From contig NZ_JYMR01000052.1 of the NCBI RefSeq assembly GCF_000938255.1, forward strand, positions 62,001 through 126,000: a stretch of DNA of 64,000 nucleotides, in the 5' to 3' direction. The position numbers and the translations under genes were made by a program. The stretch is from Bradyrhizobium sp. LTSP849. Its GTDB lineage: Bacteria > Pseudomonadota > Alphaproteobacteria > Rhizobiales > Xanthobacteraceae. Positions 1 to 8,095 of this stretch are shown piece by piece (within the stretch, counting starts at the first letter, position 1; the number at the start of each line of letters is the position of its first letter). The notes beneath the pieces were generated by a model. The model had not been told where the DNA came from. It did no database searches and worked only from the letters and a program-made list of their open reading frames with translations.

Positions 1-1639
1 CCGCGGCATCCGGCACGCGCGCGGATTCCATCGGCTGCTTGCCGCGGATGAGATCCGACGCACGATCGGCGATCATCATGGTGGAGGCGTTCAGGTTCGC
101 CGAGATCATGCGCGGCATCACCGACGCATCGATCACGCGCAGCCCCTCCAAGCCATGAACGCGAAGCTGGTCGTCCACCACCGCCCAGCTCGAATCCGCC
201 GGGCCCATGCGGCAGGTGCAGCCGGGGTGGAAGGTGGTGGTGCCGCGTTCGGTGGCTGCCGCCAGGAATTCGTCGTCGGTGTTGATGTTCGGGCCCGGGA
301 AATCCTCATAGGCATAATAGCGCGACAGCGGCGCGGACTTCAAAAGCCTGCGCGCGAGCTTCATGCCACCGACGATGACGCGACGGTCGAGCTCGGCGTC
401 GAGATAGTTGGTCTGGATGATGGGCGGCGCAAAGGGATCGTTGGAGCGGATGCGGACATAGCCGCGGCTCTCGGGGCGTTGCTGCCAGGAGGCCACCGTC
501 ATGCCGGGCTGGTCCTCGAGCTGGCCCTGCACACCTTCCTTGTAGCTCGCCGGCGTGAACGTAAGCTGCAGGTCGGAGCTGTCGGCGCTTTCGCCGGAGT
601 GCCAGAAGCAATAGACCATGGTCGGCGACAGCGAAAGCAGGCCTTTGCGCGCGGTCGCCCATTTCAGCGCCTCGATCCACAGCGAAAAGCCGCGGCGGAG
701 CTCGTTGATGGTCCTGATGTCTTTTACGCGCGCCACTGTGCGCGGCGCGTAATGGTCTTGCAGGCCTTCGCCGACGGGCAGCGCGTGACGCACGGCGATG
801 CCGTGGGCGCCGAGCAGATCGGGCGAGCCGATTCCGGAGAGCTGGAGCAGCTGCGGCGAATTATAGGTGCCGCCGGAGAGGATCACTTCCTTGTTGGCGC
901 GCACCTCCACCGGCGTGCCGCCGCGGCCGCCCTCCATGTAGCGCACGCCGACGGCGCGCTTGCCCTCGAAGATGATCTCGGTCGCATGCGCATGCGTGTG
1001 CACATGCACGTTGGGCCGCTTCATCGCGGGCTTGAGGAACGCCGTCGAGCCGGAGACACGCAAGCCCTTGTCGATGGTGCGCTGGCAGTAGGAGACGCCT
1101 TCCTGCTTCGCGCCGTTGTAATCGGGATTGCGGGGAATGCCGAGCGAGACCGCGCCTTCCATGAAGGCTTCGCAGAGCGGGTCGCGCCAGTTCATCGTGG
1201 TGACGGTGAGGTTGCCGTCGCGACCGCGATAAATGTCTTCGCCCTCGCCGACCCGTTTCTCCAGCCGCCGGAAGTAGGGCAGCACGTCGGCATAGCCCCA
1301 GCCGCGATTGCCCATCTGCGCCCAGGTGTCGAAATCCATCCGCTGGCCGCGGTTGTAGATGTGGCCGTTGATCGAGGACGAGCCGCCGAGCGTCTTGCCG
1401 CGCGGCGCGTAGATGCTGCGCCCGCCGGTCCAGGGTCCAACCTCCTGCTGGTAGGCCCAGTTGATGCTCTTCATGTGGAAGGTCTTGATGAAGCCCGCCG
1501 GCAGATGGATGTAGGGATGCCAGTCGCTCGGGCCGGCCTCGAGCACGCAGACGCTGGTCGAGGGATCTTCGCTGAGCCGGCTGGTGAGCACGCAACCGGC
1601 GGAGCCCGCACCGACGATCACATAATCAAATCTATCCAT
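1..1639 (-). CDS. GMC-family FAD oxidoreductase (choline/alcohol dehydrogenase-like), C-terminus cut off
   Basis: Flavoprotein oxidising an alcohol-type substrate in the cytoplasm; the exact substrate cannot be read. Translation from the ATG at 1639 gives 546 residues before the window ends. The N-terminus begins MDRFDYVIVGAGSAG, an FAD-binding Rossmann motif; near residue 85 comes GGSSSINGHIYNRGQ, the GMC signature 1 region; near the end are FHPGCTCRMG, carrying the usual catalytic histidine, and the NLNASTMMIADRASD segment typical of GMC C-termini. With 546 residues already visible against a usual 530-560, only a few are missing. The next gene upstream, an acetyltransferase, ends 16 bases before this start on the same strand, so the two may be co-transcribed. 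The family call is firm; choline dehydrogenase itself is only one possibility. Confidence 0.9.
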   Translation of the reverse strand, partial: MDRFDYVIVGAGSAGCVLTSRLSEDPSTSVCVLEAGPSDWHPYIHLPAGFIKTFHMKSINWAYQQEVGPWTGGRSIYAPRGKTLGGSSSINGHIYNRGQRMDFDTWAQMGNRGWGYADVLPYFRRLEKRVGEGEDIYRGRDGNLTVTTMNWRDPLCEAFMEGAVSLGIPRNPDYNGAKQEGVSYCQRTIDKGLRVSGSTAFLKPAMKRPNVHVHTHAHATEIIFEGKRAVGVRYMEGGRGGTPVEVRANKEVILSGGTYNSPQLLQLSGIGSPDLLGAHGIAVRHALPVGEGLQDHYAPRTVARVKDIRTINELRRGFSLWIEALKWATARKGLLSLSPTMVYCFWHSGESADSSDLQLTFTPASYKEGVQGQLEDQPGMTVASWQQRPESRGYVRIRSNDPFAPPIIQTNYLDAELDRRVIVGGMKLARRLLKSAPLSRYYAYEDFPGPNINTDDEFLAAATERGTTTFHPGCTCRMGPADSSWAVVDDQLRVHGLEGLRVIDASVMPRMISANLNASTMMIADRASDLIRGKQPMESARVPDAA

Positions 1640-1655
1640 GGTACCTCGGCCGCCT

Positions 1656-2249
1656 TTAGCGCGGCTTATCGTTGAGTTGATAGTTCAAATGCGTTCGCAC
1701 CGTCTGCCATTCAGCCGCGGTGATGCTGTAAACCACGGTGTCGCGCAGCGTGCCGTTCGGCGTCACCTGATGGCTGCGCAGAATGCCGTCCTGCTTGGCG
1801 CCGAGACGCTCGATGGCGCGGCGGCTCTGATGGTTGAAGAAATGCGTGCGGAATTCCACCGCGATGCAGTTCAGAGTTTCGAACGCGTGGGTGAGCAGCA
1901 GAATCTTGCACTGCGTGTTGAGCGGCCCGCGCTGTGCGCTCTTGCCATACCAGGTCGAGCCGATCTCGACGCGGCGGTTGGCGGCATCGATGTTCATATA
2001 GGTTGTCATGCCCACGATGTTGCCGCCGGCATCGAACACGGTGAACGGCAGCATCGAGCCCGCGGTCTGAAGACCGAGCCGGCGGTCGATTTCCTTGGCC
2101 ATGTTCTCAGGCGTCGGAATCGCGGTGTACCAGATCGTGGAGAGCTCGCCGTCCTTCACGGCCTCCACCAGCCCCTCGCGGTGCTGATGCGACAGCGGCT
2201 CGAGACGGGCGTGCTGTCCACGCAGGGTGATGGGATCAGGCCAGGGCAT
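1656..2249 (-). CDS. GNAT (RimJ/RimL-type) N-acetyltransferase
   Basis: Predicted acetyl-CoA-dependent N-acetyltransferase of 197 residues, in the usual size range. The start MPWPDPITLRG at 2249 is chosen because AAGGAG lies six bases upstream; a longer reading would run into the palindromic repeat at 2265-2382. An N-terminal LRGQHARLEPL strand, a central EIGSTWYG strand and NHQSRRAIERLGAKQDG, which resembles the acetyl-CoA-binding motif of ribosomal-protein acetyltransferase relatives, support the family. The acceptor could be a protein N-terminus or a small amine. It lies directly upstream of the GMC oxidoreductase on the same strand. Confidence 0.85.
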   Translation of the reverse strand: MPWPDPITLRGQHARLEPLSHQHREGLVEAVKDGELSTIWYTAIPTPENMAKEIDRRLGLQTAGSMLPFTVFDAGGNIVGMTTYMNIDAANRRVEIGSTWYGKSAQRGPLNTQCKILLLTHAFETLNCIAVEFRTHFFNHQSRRAIERLGAKQDGILRSHQVTPNGTLRDTVVYSITAAEWQTVRTHLNYQLNDKPR

Positions 2250-2264
2250 TTGAAGTCTCCTTAT

Positions 2265-2382
2265 GTCATTGCGAGAAGCGAGGCGGCGAAGCAATCCGGA
2301 CTGTCTCCGCGGAGGAATTCCTGGATTGCTTCGCTTCCGCCGTCGCTCTGCGAGCTATGGCGGACAAGCCGCTCGCAATGAC
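2265..2382. repeat. palindromic intergenic repeat, ATTGCGAG family (copy 1)
   Basis: Outer arms GTCATTGCGAG (2265) and CTCGCAATGAC (ending 2382) are inverted, and inside them GAAGCAATCC pairs with GGATTGCTTC. The right half carries extra sequence with its own small hairpin (TCCGCC...GGCGGA). Same family as the copy at 56114-56193. It sits between the 3' end of the SMP-30 gene and the 5' end of the acetyltransferase gene, where it could fold in RNA and affect termination or stability. Confidence 0.8.
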
Positions 2383-2397
2383 GGTAACTAGCACCGT

Positions 2398-3324
2398 TCA
2401 CTTGTTTAGGAAATTGAGAGGCAATCCGCCGCGCGGCCAGTCCATGGCGATCAGCTCGCCCTTGCCGGACAGCGTGATGTAAGCGGTCTTCAGCCCGGGG
2501 CCGCCGAACGCGATGTTGGTGGTGACGCGGTCGCCGGTCGGGACCTGCTCAACCAGGGTGCCGTCGGGGGCGATCACCGAAATGCAGCCGGAAACAAGCG
2601 TGGCGACGCAGACATTGCCGTTGGCCTCCACCGCGAGCGAGTCGAACATCTGGTAGCCGCCGAGGCCGCAGATCGGCTGGCCCCGCTCGCCGCGGTAGAT
2701 CACCTCACGCGGCTTGAGCATGCCGGGCGCGGAGAGCTCGTAGGCCCAGAGCCGCCCCGTCGGCGTTTCCGCGATGTAGACAGTGTTCTCGTCCGGCGAC
2801 AGCCCGATGCCGTTCGCCGGCAGCACGCCATGCACGACCTCGACGATCTCCTTCATGCCGGGCTTGAGATAGTACATGCCGCCGACATCCATCTCGCGCG
2901 CGCGGCGTTTGCCGAGATCGGAGAACCAGAGGCCGCCGTGCTTGTCGAACACCAAATCATTTGGCCCGCGCAGATCATGCTCGCCGCATTTGGTCACGAC
3001 GGTCTCGATCTTGCCCGATTGCAGATCGACGCGCTGGATCGACCCGCCGAGATAATCATCCGGCTGCGGTCCCGGCATGATCATCTTGCCGGCCGGATGC
3101 CAGGAGAAGCCGCCATTGTTGCAGATATAGATCTTGCCGTCGGGCCCGAGCGCCGCACCATTCGGGCCGCCCGGGACCTTGGCGACAATCTCCTTGCGGC
3201 CGTCGGGATAAACGCGGGTCAGACGCTGGCCGCGGATTTCCACCAGCACGACCGAGCCGTCCGGCATCACAACCGGCCCTTCGGGAAATTCGAGGTCGGT
3301 GGCGAGAACGCGAACGTTGGACAT
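2398..3324 (-). CDS. SMP-30/gluconolactonase/LRE-family protein
   Basis: Six-bladed beta-propeller hydrolase of 308 residues, the usual length; family members hydrolyse sugar lactones or related esters with a bound divalent metal. Visible marks are the N-terminal LEFPEGPVVMPDGSVVLVEI, GGPNGAALGPDGKIYICNNGG, LRGPNDLVFDKHGGLWFSD and NGIGLSPDENTVYIAET, the repeated propeller strands whose Glu, Asn and Asp side chains bind the metal in relatives. No signal peptide, so cytoplasmic. GGAGGG precedes the ATG at 3324. It stands alone between an AraC regulator and a repeat, so its substrate cannot be inferred from context. Confidence 0.9.
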   Translation of the reverse strand: MSNVRVLATDLEFPEGPVVMPDGSVVLVEIRGQRLTRVYPDGRKEIVAKVPGGPNGAALGPDGKIYICNNGGFSWHPAGKMIMPGPQPDDYLGGSIQRVDLQSGKIETVVTKCGEHDLRGPNDLVFDKHGGLWFSDLGKRRAREMDVGGMYYLKPGMKEIVEVVHGVLPANGIGLSPDENTVYIAETPTGRLWAYELSAPGMLKPREVIYRGERGQPICGLGGYQMFDSLAVEANGNVCVATLVSGCISVIAPDGTLVEQVPTGDRVTTNIAFGGPGLKTAYITLSGKGELIAMDWPRGGLPLNFLNK

Positions 3325-3461
3325 GGAGGCCCTCCCGGCTGCTTGTTATGGCTTGCGCGGGATGTCCGGCACGGGCCTCGCACGCAAGATTTGCCTGCGG
3401 TTATGACAAAGTCGCTTCCGCTTGCCAAGCAAGCGGGGAGGTATGCCAGCGTTGCGCTGCC

Positions 3462-4295
3462 CTACTCCTTCACCGGCACCCAAATCTCGAAGCCGCCATT
3501 GCCTGTGGCGGGATCGAATTTTTCTGCATAGCGCTCGAAATTCGGCGCGTCCGCGGCTTTCAAGCCAGATGCGGGCAACCATTGATTCCAGATCGTGTTG
3601 ACGGTGCGACGGATCGAGGCGACGTGGTCGGTGTGGGTGAACACCGCATAGCGCTGCTCGGAGATGCGGACGCGTCCCAGGCCGCGCGGCAGCTCGGAAA
3701 AGTCGGAGACCTCAGCACCGGCGATATAATCGAAATTGCCGGCATCATCACCGTTATGACAGACGCCGTAGGCGACATTGCCGATCCGCGCGGGGATGCC
3801 TGCGACCTCCTGATGGAAGCGCGCCCACATCCCGGGGATGGCGGCGCCATTGTCGCAGGAGATGCGCTCAGCGAGGCCGGCGACGAGGAAGGCCTTTGCG
3901 GTTTCGAAACGCGGGGCTGCCAGATGGTCGAGCATGGTGGAGTCCATGAGGATCGGTTCCTGAAGCTTGAGTTTGTCGAGGCGCGTTGCCGCCCTTACCG
4001 CTTCGGGTGTCGCGCCAAATTGGTCGCGGAACGCGCGGGTGAATGCTTCGTGCGAGCCGTAATCCGCCTCCAGCGCCAGCGACAGAATGTCCGGCGCGCC
4101 CTTGGCGAGGCTGCGCGCCGCCTCCGTCAGCCGTCGCATGCGCACGTAGCGCATCACCGGATGGCCGGTGGCTGCGGCAAACGCGCGCACCATGTGGAAG
4201 CGCGACACGCCGCCGATCGCAGCGATCTCGTCGAGCGTCATCGGCTCGGCCAGATGGCTCTCGATGTACCAGAGCGCGCGCTGGGCTGGGTTCAT
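3462..4295 (-). CDS. AraC-family regulator with GyrI-like effector domain
   Basis: Transcription regulator of 277 residues. Residues about 8-105 are the AraC double helix-turn-helix (LDEIAAIGGVSRFHMVRAFA, then DILSLALEADYGSHEAFTRA with the FGATPEAVR end). Residues about 128-277 form a GyrI/BmrR-like small-molecule binding domain that ends FEIWVPVKE. This order, DNA-binding domain first, is that of Rob/SoxS-like and drug-sensing regulators. GAGGG lies just upstream of the ATG at 4295. The target and ligand are unknown; the SMP-30 gene 137 bases downstream is on the same strand but is not an obvious partner. Confidence 0.9.
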   Translation of the reverse strand: MNPAQRALWYIESHLAEPMTLDEIAAIGGVSRFHMVRAFAAATGHPVMRYVRMRRLTEAARSLAKGAPDILSLALEADYGSHEAFTRAFRDQFGATPEAVRAATRLDKLKLQEPILMDSTMLDHLAAPRFETAKAFLVAGLAERISCDNGAAIPGMWARFHQEVAGIPARIGNVAYGVCHNGDDAGNFDYIAGAEVSDFSELPRGLGRVRISEQRYAVFTHTDHVASIRRTVNTIWNQWLPASGLKAADAPNFERYAEKFDPATGNGGFEIWVPVKE

Positions 4296-4369
4296 ATGGC
4301 CCTCGTTCGAAGCAAGGCCGGTTTAGGCGAACGCGAGAGGCCTCGCTTGATCGGCGTTGCGGTCAGCCC

Positions 4370-4723
4370 CTACTTCGCATCCTTCGCCGGCGGCGCGTCC
4401 TGCTTCTTCTTCACATCCTCCGCCGTCTTCGCCTGCGCGGCCTGGAGATCGCCGAGCGTCTTCTGCAAGCCGGCAAGCGTCACCTTCAACGCGTCGATCT
4501 GGCGGTTGGCCGCATCCAGCTTCTGCTGGTGATCGAGGTTGAGCTTCGTGACCGTCTTCTGGAGGAAATCGACGTTGCTCTGGAGGCAGCTCGTACGCCG
4601 CTCCATGGTCTTTTCAACCGTGCAAATCTCGATGCCGGGCACGTCCTGCGCGCGCACTGGCGCTAGCGCCAGCGCGACGAGCGGTAACATCGCGAAACAA
4701 ACGGCAGCGGTCCGGCGTGGCAT
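4370..4723 (-). CDS. small secreted coiled-coil protein, function unknown
   Basis: Protein of 117 residues. Residues 1 to about 25 look like a signal peptide (basic start, hydrophobic stretch, VRAQD as a possible cleavage site). Two cysteines follow (CTVEK and SCLQS), then a long heptad-like helix at about 52-100 rich in Leu, Lys and Gln, ending in a Lys/Ala/Asp-rich tail. GAGGAACC lies before the ATG at 4723. This suggests a periplasmic protein with a coiled coil and one possible disulfide. I do not recognise a family and infer no function. Confidence 0.65.
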   Translation of the reverse strand: MPRRTAAVCFAMLPLVALALAPVRAQDVPGIEICTVEKTMERRTSCLQSNVDFLQKTVTKLNLDHQQKLDAANRQIDALKVTLAGLQKTLGDLQAAQAKTAEDVKKKQDAPPAKDAK

Positions 4724-4907
4724 TCAGGTTCCTCGTCAAATTAATCACGGCAATTTGCGCGGAACGCGCAGAGCTTGCCAACGCTACCACACTCGTACCG
4801 CATTCTCGCGTTGAGCTTGGCGTGTTCCCCTGGGACGGGGAGCGGTGAACCGCACGCGGAAGAAGTGGGCGCTCTTTCCGCGGCTTTGTTTAGGGGAGAT
4901 TTTTGGA

Positions 4908-5132
4908 ATGGCAACGCGCGACAGACGTCTGGCGGAATTCGATGGCGCCGGAGAACCACCGCCCGGTCAACGGGTCGAGGTGCTGTGCGAGGACCATAGC
5001 GGAACGTATCAGCTGCCGTTCGCATGCCGTTATGTCGAGGGACGCTGGCAGAACGACGCGGCCGGCGTGGCGGTGGAAGCAACCGTGATCGGCTGGCGCC
5101 TGCCGCGCATGAAGCACACCGGGGTGGCCTGA
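4908..5132 (+). CDS. small conserved-looking hypothetical protein
   Basis: Protein of 74 residues, MATRDRRLAEFDG to HTGVA. The ATG at 4908 is preferred because AGGGGAGA lies nine bases upstream. The sequence is compact with no signal peptide or membrane segment: an acidic, Pro/Gly-containing start, then EVLCEDHSGTYQLPFACRY and a tryptophan-containing end (GRWQND, IGWRLPR), which could be a small beta-rich fold. No recognised domain. A weak hairpin (ACGGCG/CGCCGT, 5158-5174) follows the stop. Its translation signals make it a likely real gene; its function is unknown. Confidence 0.6.
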   Translation: MATRDRRLAEFDGAGEPPPGQRVEVLCEDHSGTYQLPFACRYVEGRWQNDAAGVAVEATVIGWRLPRMKHTGVA

Positions 5133-5157
5133 AGGCTCGCTTCTGTCTCAAAATGCA

Positions 5158-5174
5158 ACGGCGCCGCGCGCCGT
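5158..5174 (+). terminator. weak hairpin after the 74-residue protein gene
   Basis: ACGGCG and CGCCGT form a six-base perfect stem with a five-base loop, 25 bases after the stop at 5132. There is no run of T after it, so intrinsic termination is only possible. The rest of 5175-5400 shows no gene. Confidence 0.3.
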
Positions 5175-5400
5175 CTTAACCTTCGGAACGCGGTTCGAAC
5201 GAATCGCGTCCGAATCAGCCGTTTAGCTCTGTCCACGCCTGTTCACGGCTAGATGTCGGCACTGCCCTGCTCGCGCGTACCATATCTGCGAGACGCGCGG
5301 GCGGGCTCGGGCTTGTCGACAGCACCAAACGTTAATTCCTGAAACGGGTGTGCATGCCCTCAATTCCGCCGCCGAAACGGGCAGGACGGCGCGCGCCTGC

Positions 5401-6057
5401 CTAATATTCGACCTCGAGCTCCTCGATCTCGGCCGGCTCGTCCTTGGCCGCCGCGATCCATTCCTTCATCTCGGGCATGGCCATGATGGTATCGGCATAG
5501 GCCTTCAGCCGCGGCTCGAGCTTCACGTCATAGGTCACGAAGCGCGTCACCACGGGGGCGTACATCGCGTCCGCCATGGTGCGCTTTTCACCGAACAGGA
5601 ACGGACCGCCGGACTTCTCCAGGCAGTCACTCCAGATCGCCCAGACCCGGTCGATGTCGGCCTGGGCGCGCGACCAGATCTTGAAGCCGGGGAAATGCCC
5701 CTTCAGATTGACCGGCAGCGAGGCGCGCAACGTGGTGAAGCCGGAATGGATTTCGCCGCAAATCGAGCGGCAATGGGCGCGCTGGACGCGATCCGCGGGC
5801 AATAGCCCGGCATCCGGCATCGCCTCGTTGAGATATTCGCCGATGGCCAGCGTATCCCAGACCGTGGCGCCGTCGTGCCGCAGGCACGGCACCAGGATCG
5901 AGGACGACAGCAGCAGGATCTCGGCGCGTGCCGACGCGTCGTCCGGTGCGGTGACGATCTCCTCGAAATCGAGCCCGGAAAACTTCGTCAGCAGCCAGCC
6001 ACGCAGCGACCAGGACGAATAGTTCTTGCTGCTGATGGTGAGTGTCGCTTTCGCCAT
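5401..6057 (-). CDS. glutathione S-transferase family protein
   Basis: Cytosolic GST-fold protein of 218 residues. The N-terminal thioredoxin-like half (about 1-85) shows SSKNYSSWSLRGWLL, where the GST catalytic Ser/Tyr region lies, and the conserved cis-Pro region near SSILVPCLRHDGATVWDTLAI followed by EYLNE. The C-terminal helical half runs to the acidic end EIEELEVEY. The ATG at 6057 is preferred because GAGGG sits about ten bases upstream; an in-frame ATG at 6066 leaves almost no space for that site. The substrate is not readable. It is divergent from the depolymerase gene at 6240. Confidence 0.88.
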   Translation of the reverse strand: MAKATLTISSKNYSSWSLRGWLLTKFSGLDFEEIVTAPDDASARAEILLLSSSILVPCLRHDGATVWDTLAIGEYLNEAMPDAGLLPADRVQRAHCRSICGEIHSGFTTLRASLPVNLKGHFPGFKIWSRAQADIDRVWAIWSDCLEKSGGPFLFGEKRTMADAMYAPVVTRFVTYDVKLEPRLKAYADTIMAMPEMKEWIAAAKDEPAEIEELEVEY

Positions 6058-6239
6058 ATGGCCCATTCCCTCACGCCTGTGACCTGCACCCCGCCCGGCC
6101 TGCGGATGTGCCCATTACCTGTGCTTCCCCGTGGACTCACACCGCTTCAGGAGCAAGCGATGTGCCAATTTTGAGGGCGATTTGACTCCGCTTTGGCTTC
6201 GATATTGCATGGCACCATGGGACAGGTGGGCAGTTCAGT

Positions 6240-7463
6240 ATGATGTCGATGTTTTATCAGGCCTTTCAGAACCAGATGGATCTGACGGCGCCGTGGCGGG
6301 CGGGAGCCTCGTCCGCGCTCAAATTCCTCCATCTGGTGCCCCAGGGCATGTCGGATCAGGTCGTTGGGCGGCTCTCGGCAGCGCTTGAGCTGATCTCGCG
6401 CTCCACCCTCACCTATCACCGTCCGGCCTATGGCATCGACAGCGTCATGGTCGGAAACCGCGAGGTCGCGGTCACCGAGGAGGTCGCCTACGCGACGCCG
6501 TTCGGCTCGCTGCTGCGTTTCAAGAAGGAGGGCGTGGGCGAGCAGCCGCGCATGTTGCTGGTGGCGCCGATGTCGGGCCATTTCGCAACGCTTCTGCGTG
6601 GCACCGTGAAGACGCTGCTCCAGGACCACGACGTCTACATCACCGACTGGCACAATCCGCGCGACATTCCCCGCAGCGAAGGCCGCTTCGGGCTCGACGA
6701 TTACACCGAGCACCTGATCGACTTCCTCGGCCAGCTCGGCCCGCGCCCGCATATGGTTGCGATCTGCCAGCCGTCGGTCTCGGCGCTCGCGGCCGCCGCG
6801 ATCATGTGCGAGGGTAATCATCCGTCGCGTCCGGCGACGCTGACGCTGATGGCAGGGCCGATCGATACGCGCATCCAGCCGACCAGGGTCAACGAGTTCG
6901 CCAAGAGCAGGCCGATCGACTGGTTCGAACAGAACCTGATCAACTACGTGCCGATGCAGTGCCGTGGCGCGTTGCGGAAAGTCTATCCGGGCTTTGTGCA
7001 GCTCACCGCCTTCGTCTCGATGAATCTCGAGCGCCACATCAAACAGCACATGGATCTCGCCAACCACATCGCAAAGGGCGAGAAGGAGAAGGCCGCCAGC
7101 ATCAAGACCTTCTACGACGAATATTTTGCGGTGATGGACCTCCCGGCCGAGTTCTACATCGAGACCGTGCGCGACGTGTTCCAGGAGCATCTGCTGCCGC
7201 AGGGCAAGCTGATGCATCGGGGCCGTCCCGTGGACACCAAGGCCGTCAGCCGCATGGGCCTGATGACGGTCGAAGGCGAGAAGGACGACATCTGCTCGAT
7301 CGGCCAGACGCTCGCCGCCCAGGACCTCTGCACCAGCGTGCGCGCCTATCGCAGGGTGCACCATATGCAGGCCGGCGTCGGCCATTACGGCGTGTTCTCG
7401 GGCAAGCGCTGGAATAACGAGATCTATCCGCTGCTGCGGGATTTCGTGCACGTCAATTCCTGA
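6240..7463 (+). CDS. phaZ: intracellular polyhydroxybutyrate depolymerase
   Basis: Enzyme of 407 residues that breaks stored poly-3-hydroxybutyrate into hydroxy acids or oligomers inside the cell. The sequence is typical of the PhaZ1 type: MFYQAFQNQMD start, WHNPRDIP, then AICQPSV around Cys176, the lipase-box-like site in which cysteine replaces serine as nucleophile, and GHYGVFSGKRW near the C-terminus with the likely catalytic histidine. There is no signal peptide, as expected for the intracellular class. AGGTGG is about ten bases upstream of the first of two adjacent ATGs. It stands alone and converges with the DUF1989 gene nine bases away. Confidence 0.93.
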   Translation: MMSMFYQAFQNQMDLTAPWRAGASSALKFLHLVPQGMSDQVVGRLSAALELISRSTLTYHRPAYGIDSVMVGNREVAVTEEVAYATPFGSLLRFKKEGVGEQPRMLLVAPMSGHFATLLRGTVKTLLQDHDVYITDWHNPRDIPRSEGRFGLDDYTEHLIDFLGQLGPRPHMVAICQPSVSALAAAAIMCEGNHPSRPATLTLMAGPIDTRIQPTRVNEFAKSRPIDWFEQNLINYVPMQCRGALRKVYPGFVQLTAFVSMNLERHIKQHMDLANHIAKGEKEKAASIKTFYDEYFAVMDLPAEFYIETVRDVFQEHLLPQGKLMHRGRPVDTKAVSRMGLMTVEGEKDDICSIGQTLAAQDLCTSVRAYRRVHHMQAGVGHYGVFSGKRWNNEIYPLLRDFVHVNS

Positions 7464-7472
7464 GGCGCGGGG

Positions 7473-8084
7473 TCACGCTTCGACGGCCATCAGTCGGATA
7501 TGTGCGGCTGTCGGCTTGCGTCCGGCGCCGTTGATCGGCGTGATGTCCTGCGGGCAGGCCGAGAAGACCACGTAGCAATCCCGAACAGCTCGCAGCACCA
7601 CATAGTCGCCAGGCCTGCTGACGGGCTCGCCCTGCGTCAGGCTGAGATCGCCGTTGACCGGAATGTTCATGAAGAGATTGAGCGGCTGCGGCACATGGCC
7701 CGCCTTCACGCCGATCTCGTCCAGAGCCTCGACCATGTTGTCGGCGCAGTTGCGGTGATAGTCCGTGCAGCCGAGATGCTCATAGCGCCAACGGTCGCAC
7801 GCCGCCATCAGGGTGTCATGAATGCCGGGCGATGTGTCTTGCTCCAGCACCAGGATCGGCTCCCGCTTGTTGGTGAAGAGCGTCTGGCCGGCGGCCGGCA
7901 TCAACCGGCCGTTCTCGACCCTTGTATGCTCCATCGACATGTAGTGTCCGAGATCCTCGATGCAGAACGCCCAGGTATCTACGACCTGCGAGCCATGGGT
8001 GTTGATGATTTGGACGGCCTGCCCCTTGCCCAGCCGAACCGCCTTGCCGTGCGTGGCCGGAATGACGTCGAGCGTTCCATTCAT
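7473..8084 (-). CDS. DUF1989 (urea carboxylase-associated) protein
   Basis: Protein of 203 residues and last gene of the seven-gene operon. It carries the family's metal-site pattern with Cys106, His110 and Cys113 (CTDYHRNC), plus NIPVNGDLSL and PGDYVVLRA, which I recognise from DUF1989. Known members include the CgdA/CgdB subunits that deiminate carboxyguanidine in guanidine breakdown. The ATG at 8084 is chosen because AAGGAGG lies five bases upstream; a TTG at 8099 overlaps the previous stop and that ribosome site. Here there is one DUF1989 gene and no urea carboxylase nearby, so its reaction may differ. Position after two ureohydrolases suggests a role in guanidino or urea nitrogen metabolism, which is inference. 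Confidence 0.85.
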   Translation of the reverse strand: MNGTLDVIPATHGKAVRLGKGQAVQIINTHGSQVVDTWAFCIEDLGHYMSMEHTRVENGRLMPAAGQTLFTNKREPILVLEQDTSPGIHDTLMAACDRWRYEHLGCTDYHRNCADNMVEALDEIGVKAGHVPQPLNLFMNIPVNGDLSLTQGEPVSRPGDYVVLRAVRDCYVVFSACPQDITPINGAGRKPTAAHIRLMAVEA

Positions 8085-8095
8085 GATGTCCTCCT

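Noticed and set aside
155..1675. Long plus-strand reading of 506 residues opposite the GMC gene
   Set aside because: It is an antisense shadow. The minus strand gives a clear GMC oxidoreductase with all signatures, while the plus reading is low-complexity and rich in Arg, Ala and His.
5192..5200. GGTTCGAAC, resembling a tRNA T-loop
   Set aside because: No acceptor stem, anticodon arm or CCA end could be built around it.
6182..6210. TTGACT with TTGCAT 17 bases later as a phaZ promoter
   Set aside because: The -35 is acceptable but the -10 is weak; such pairs occur by chance.
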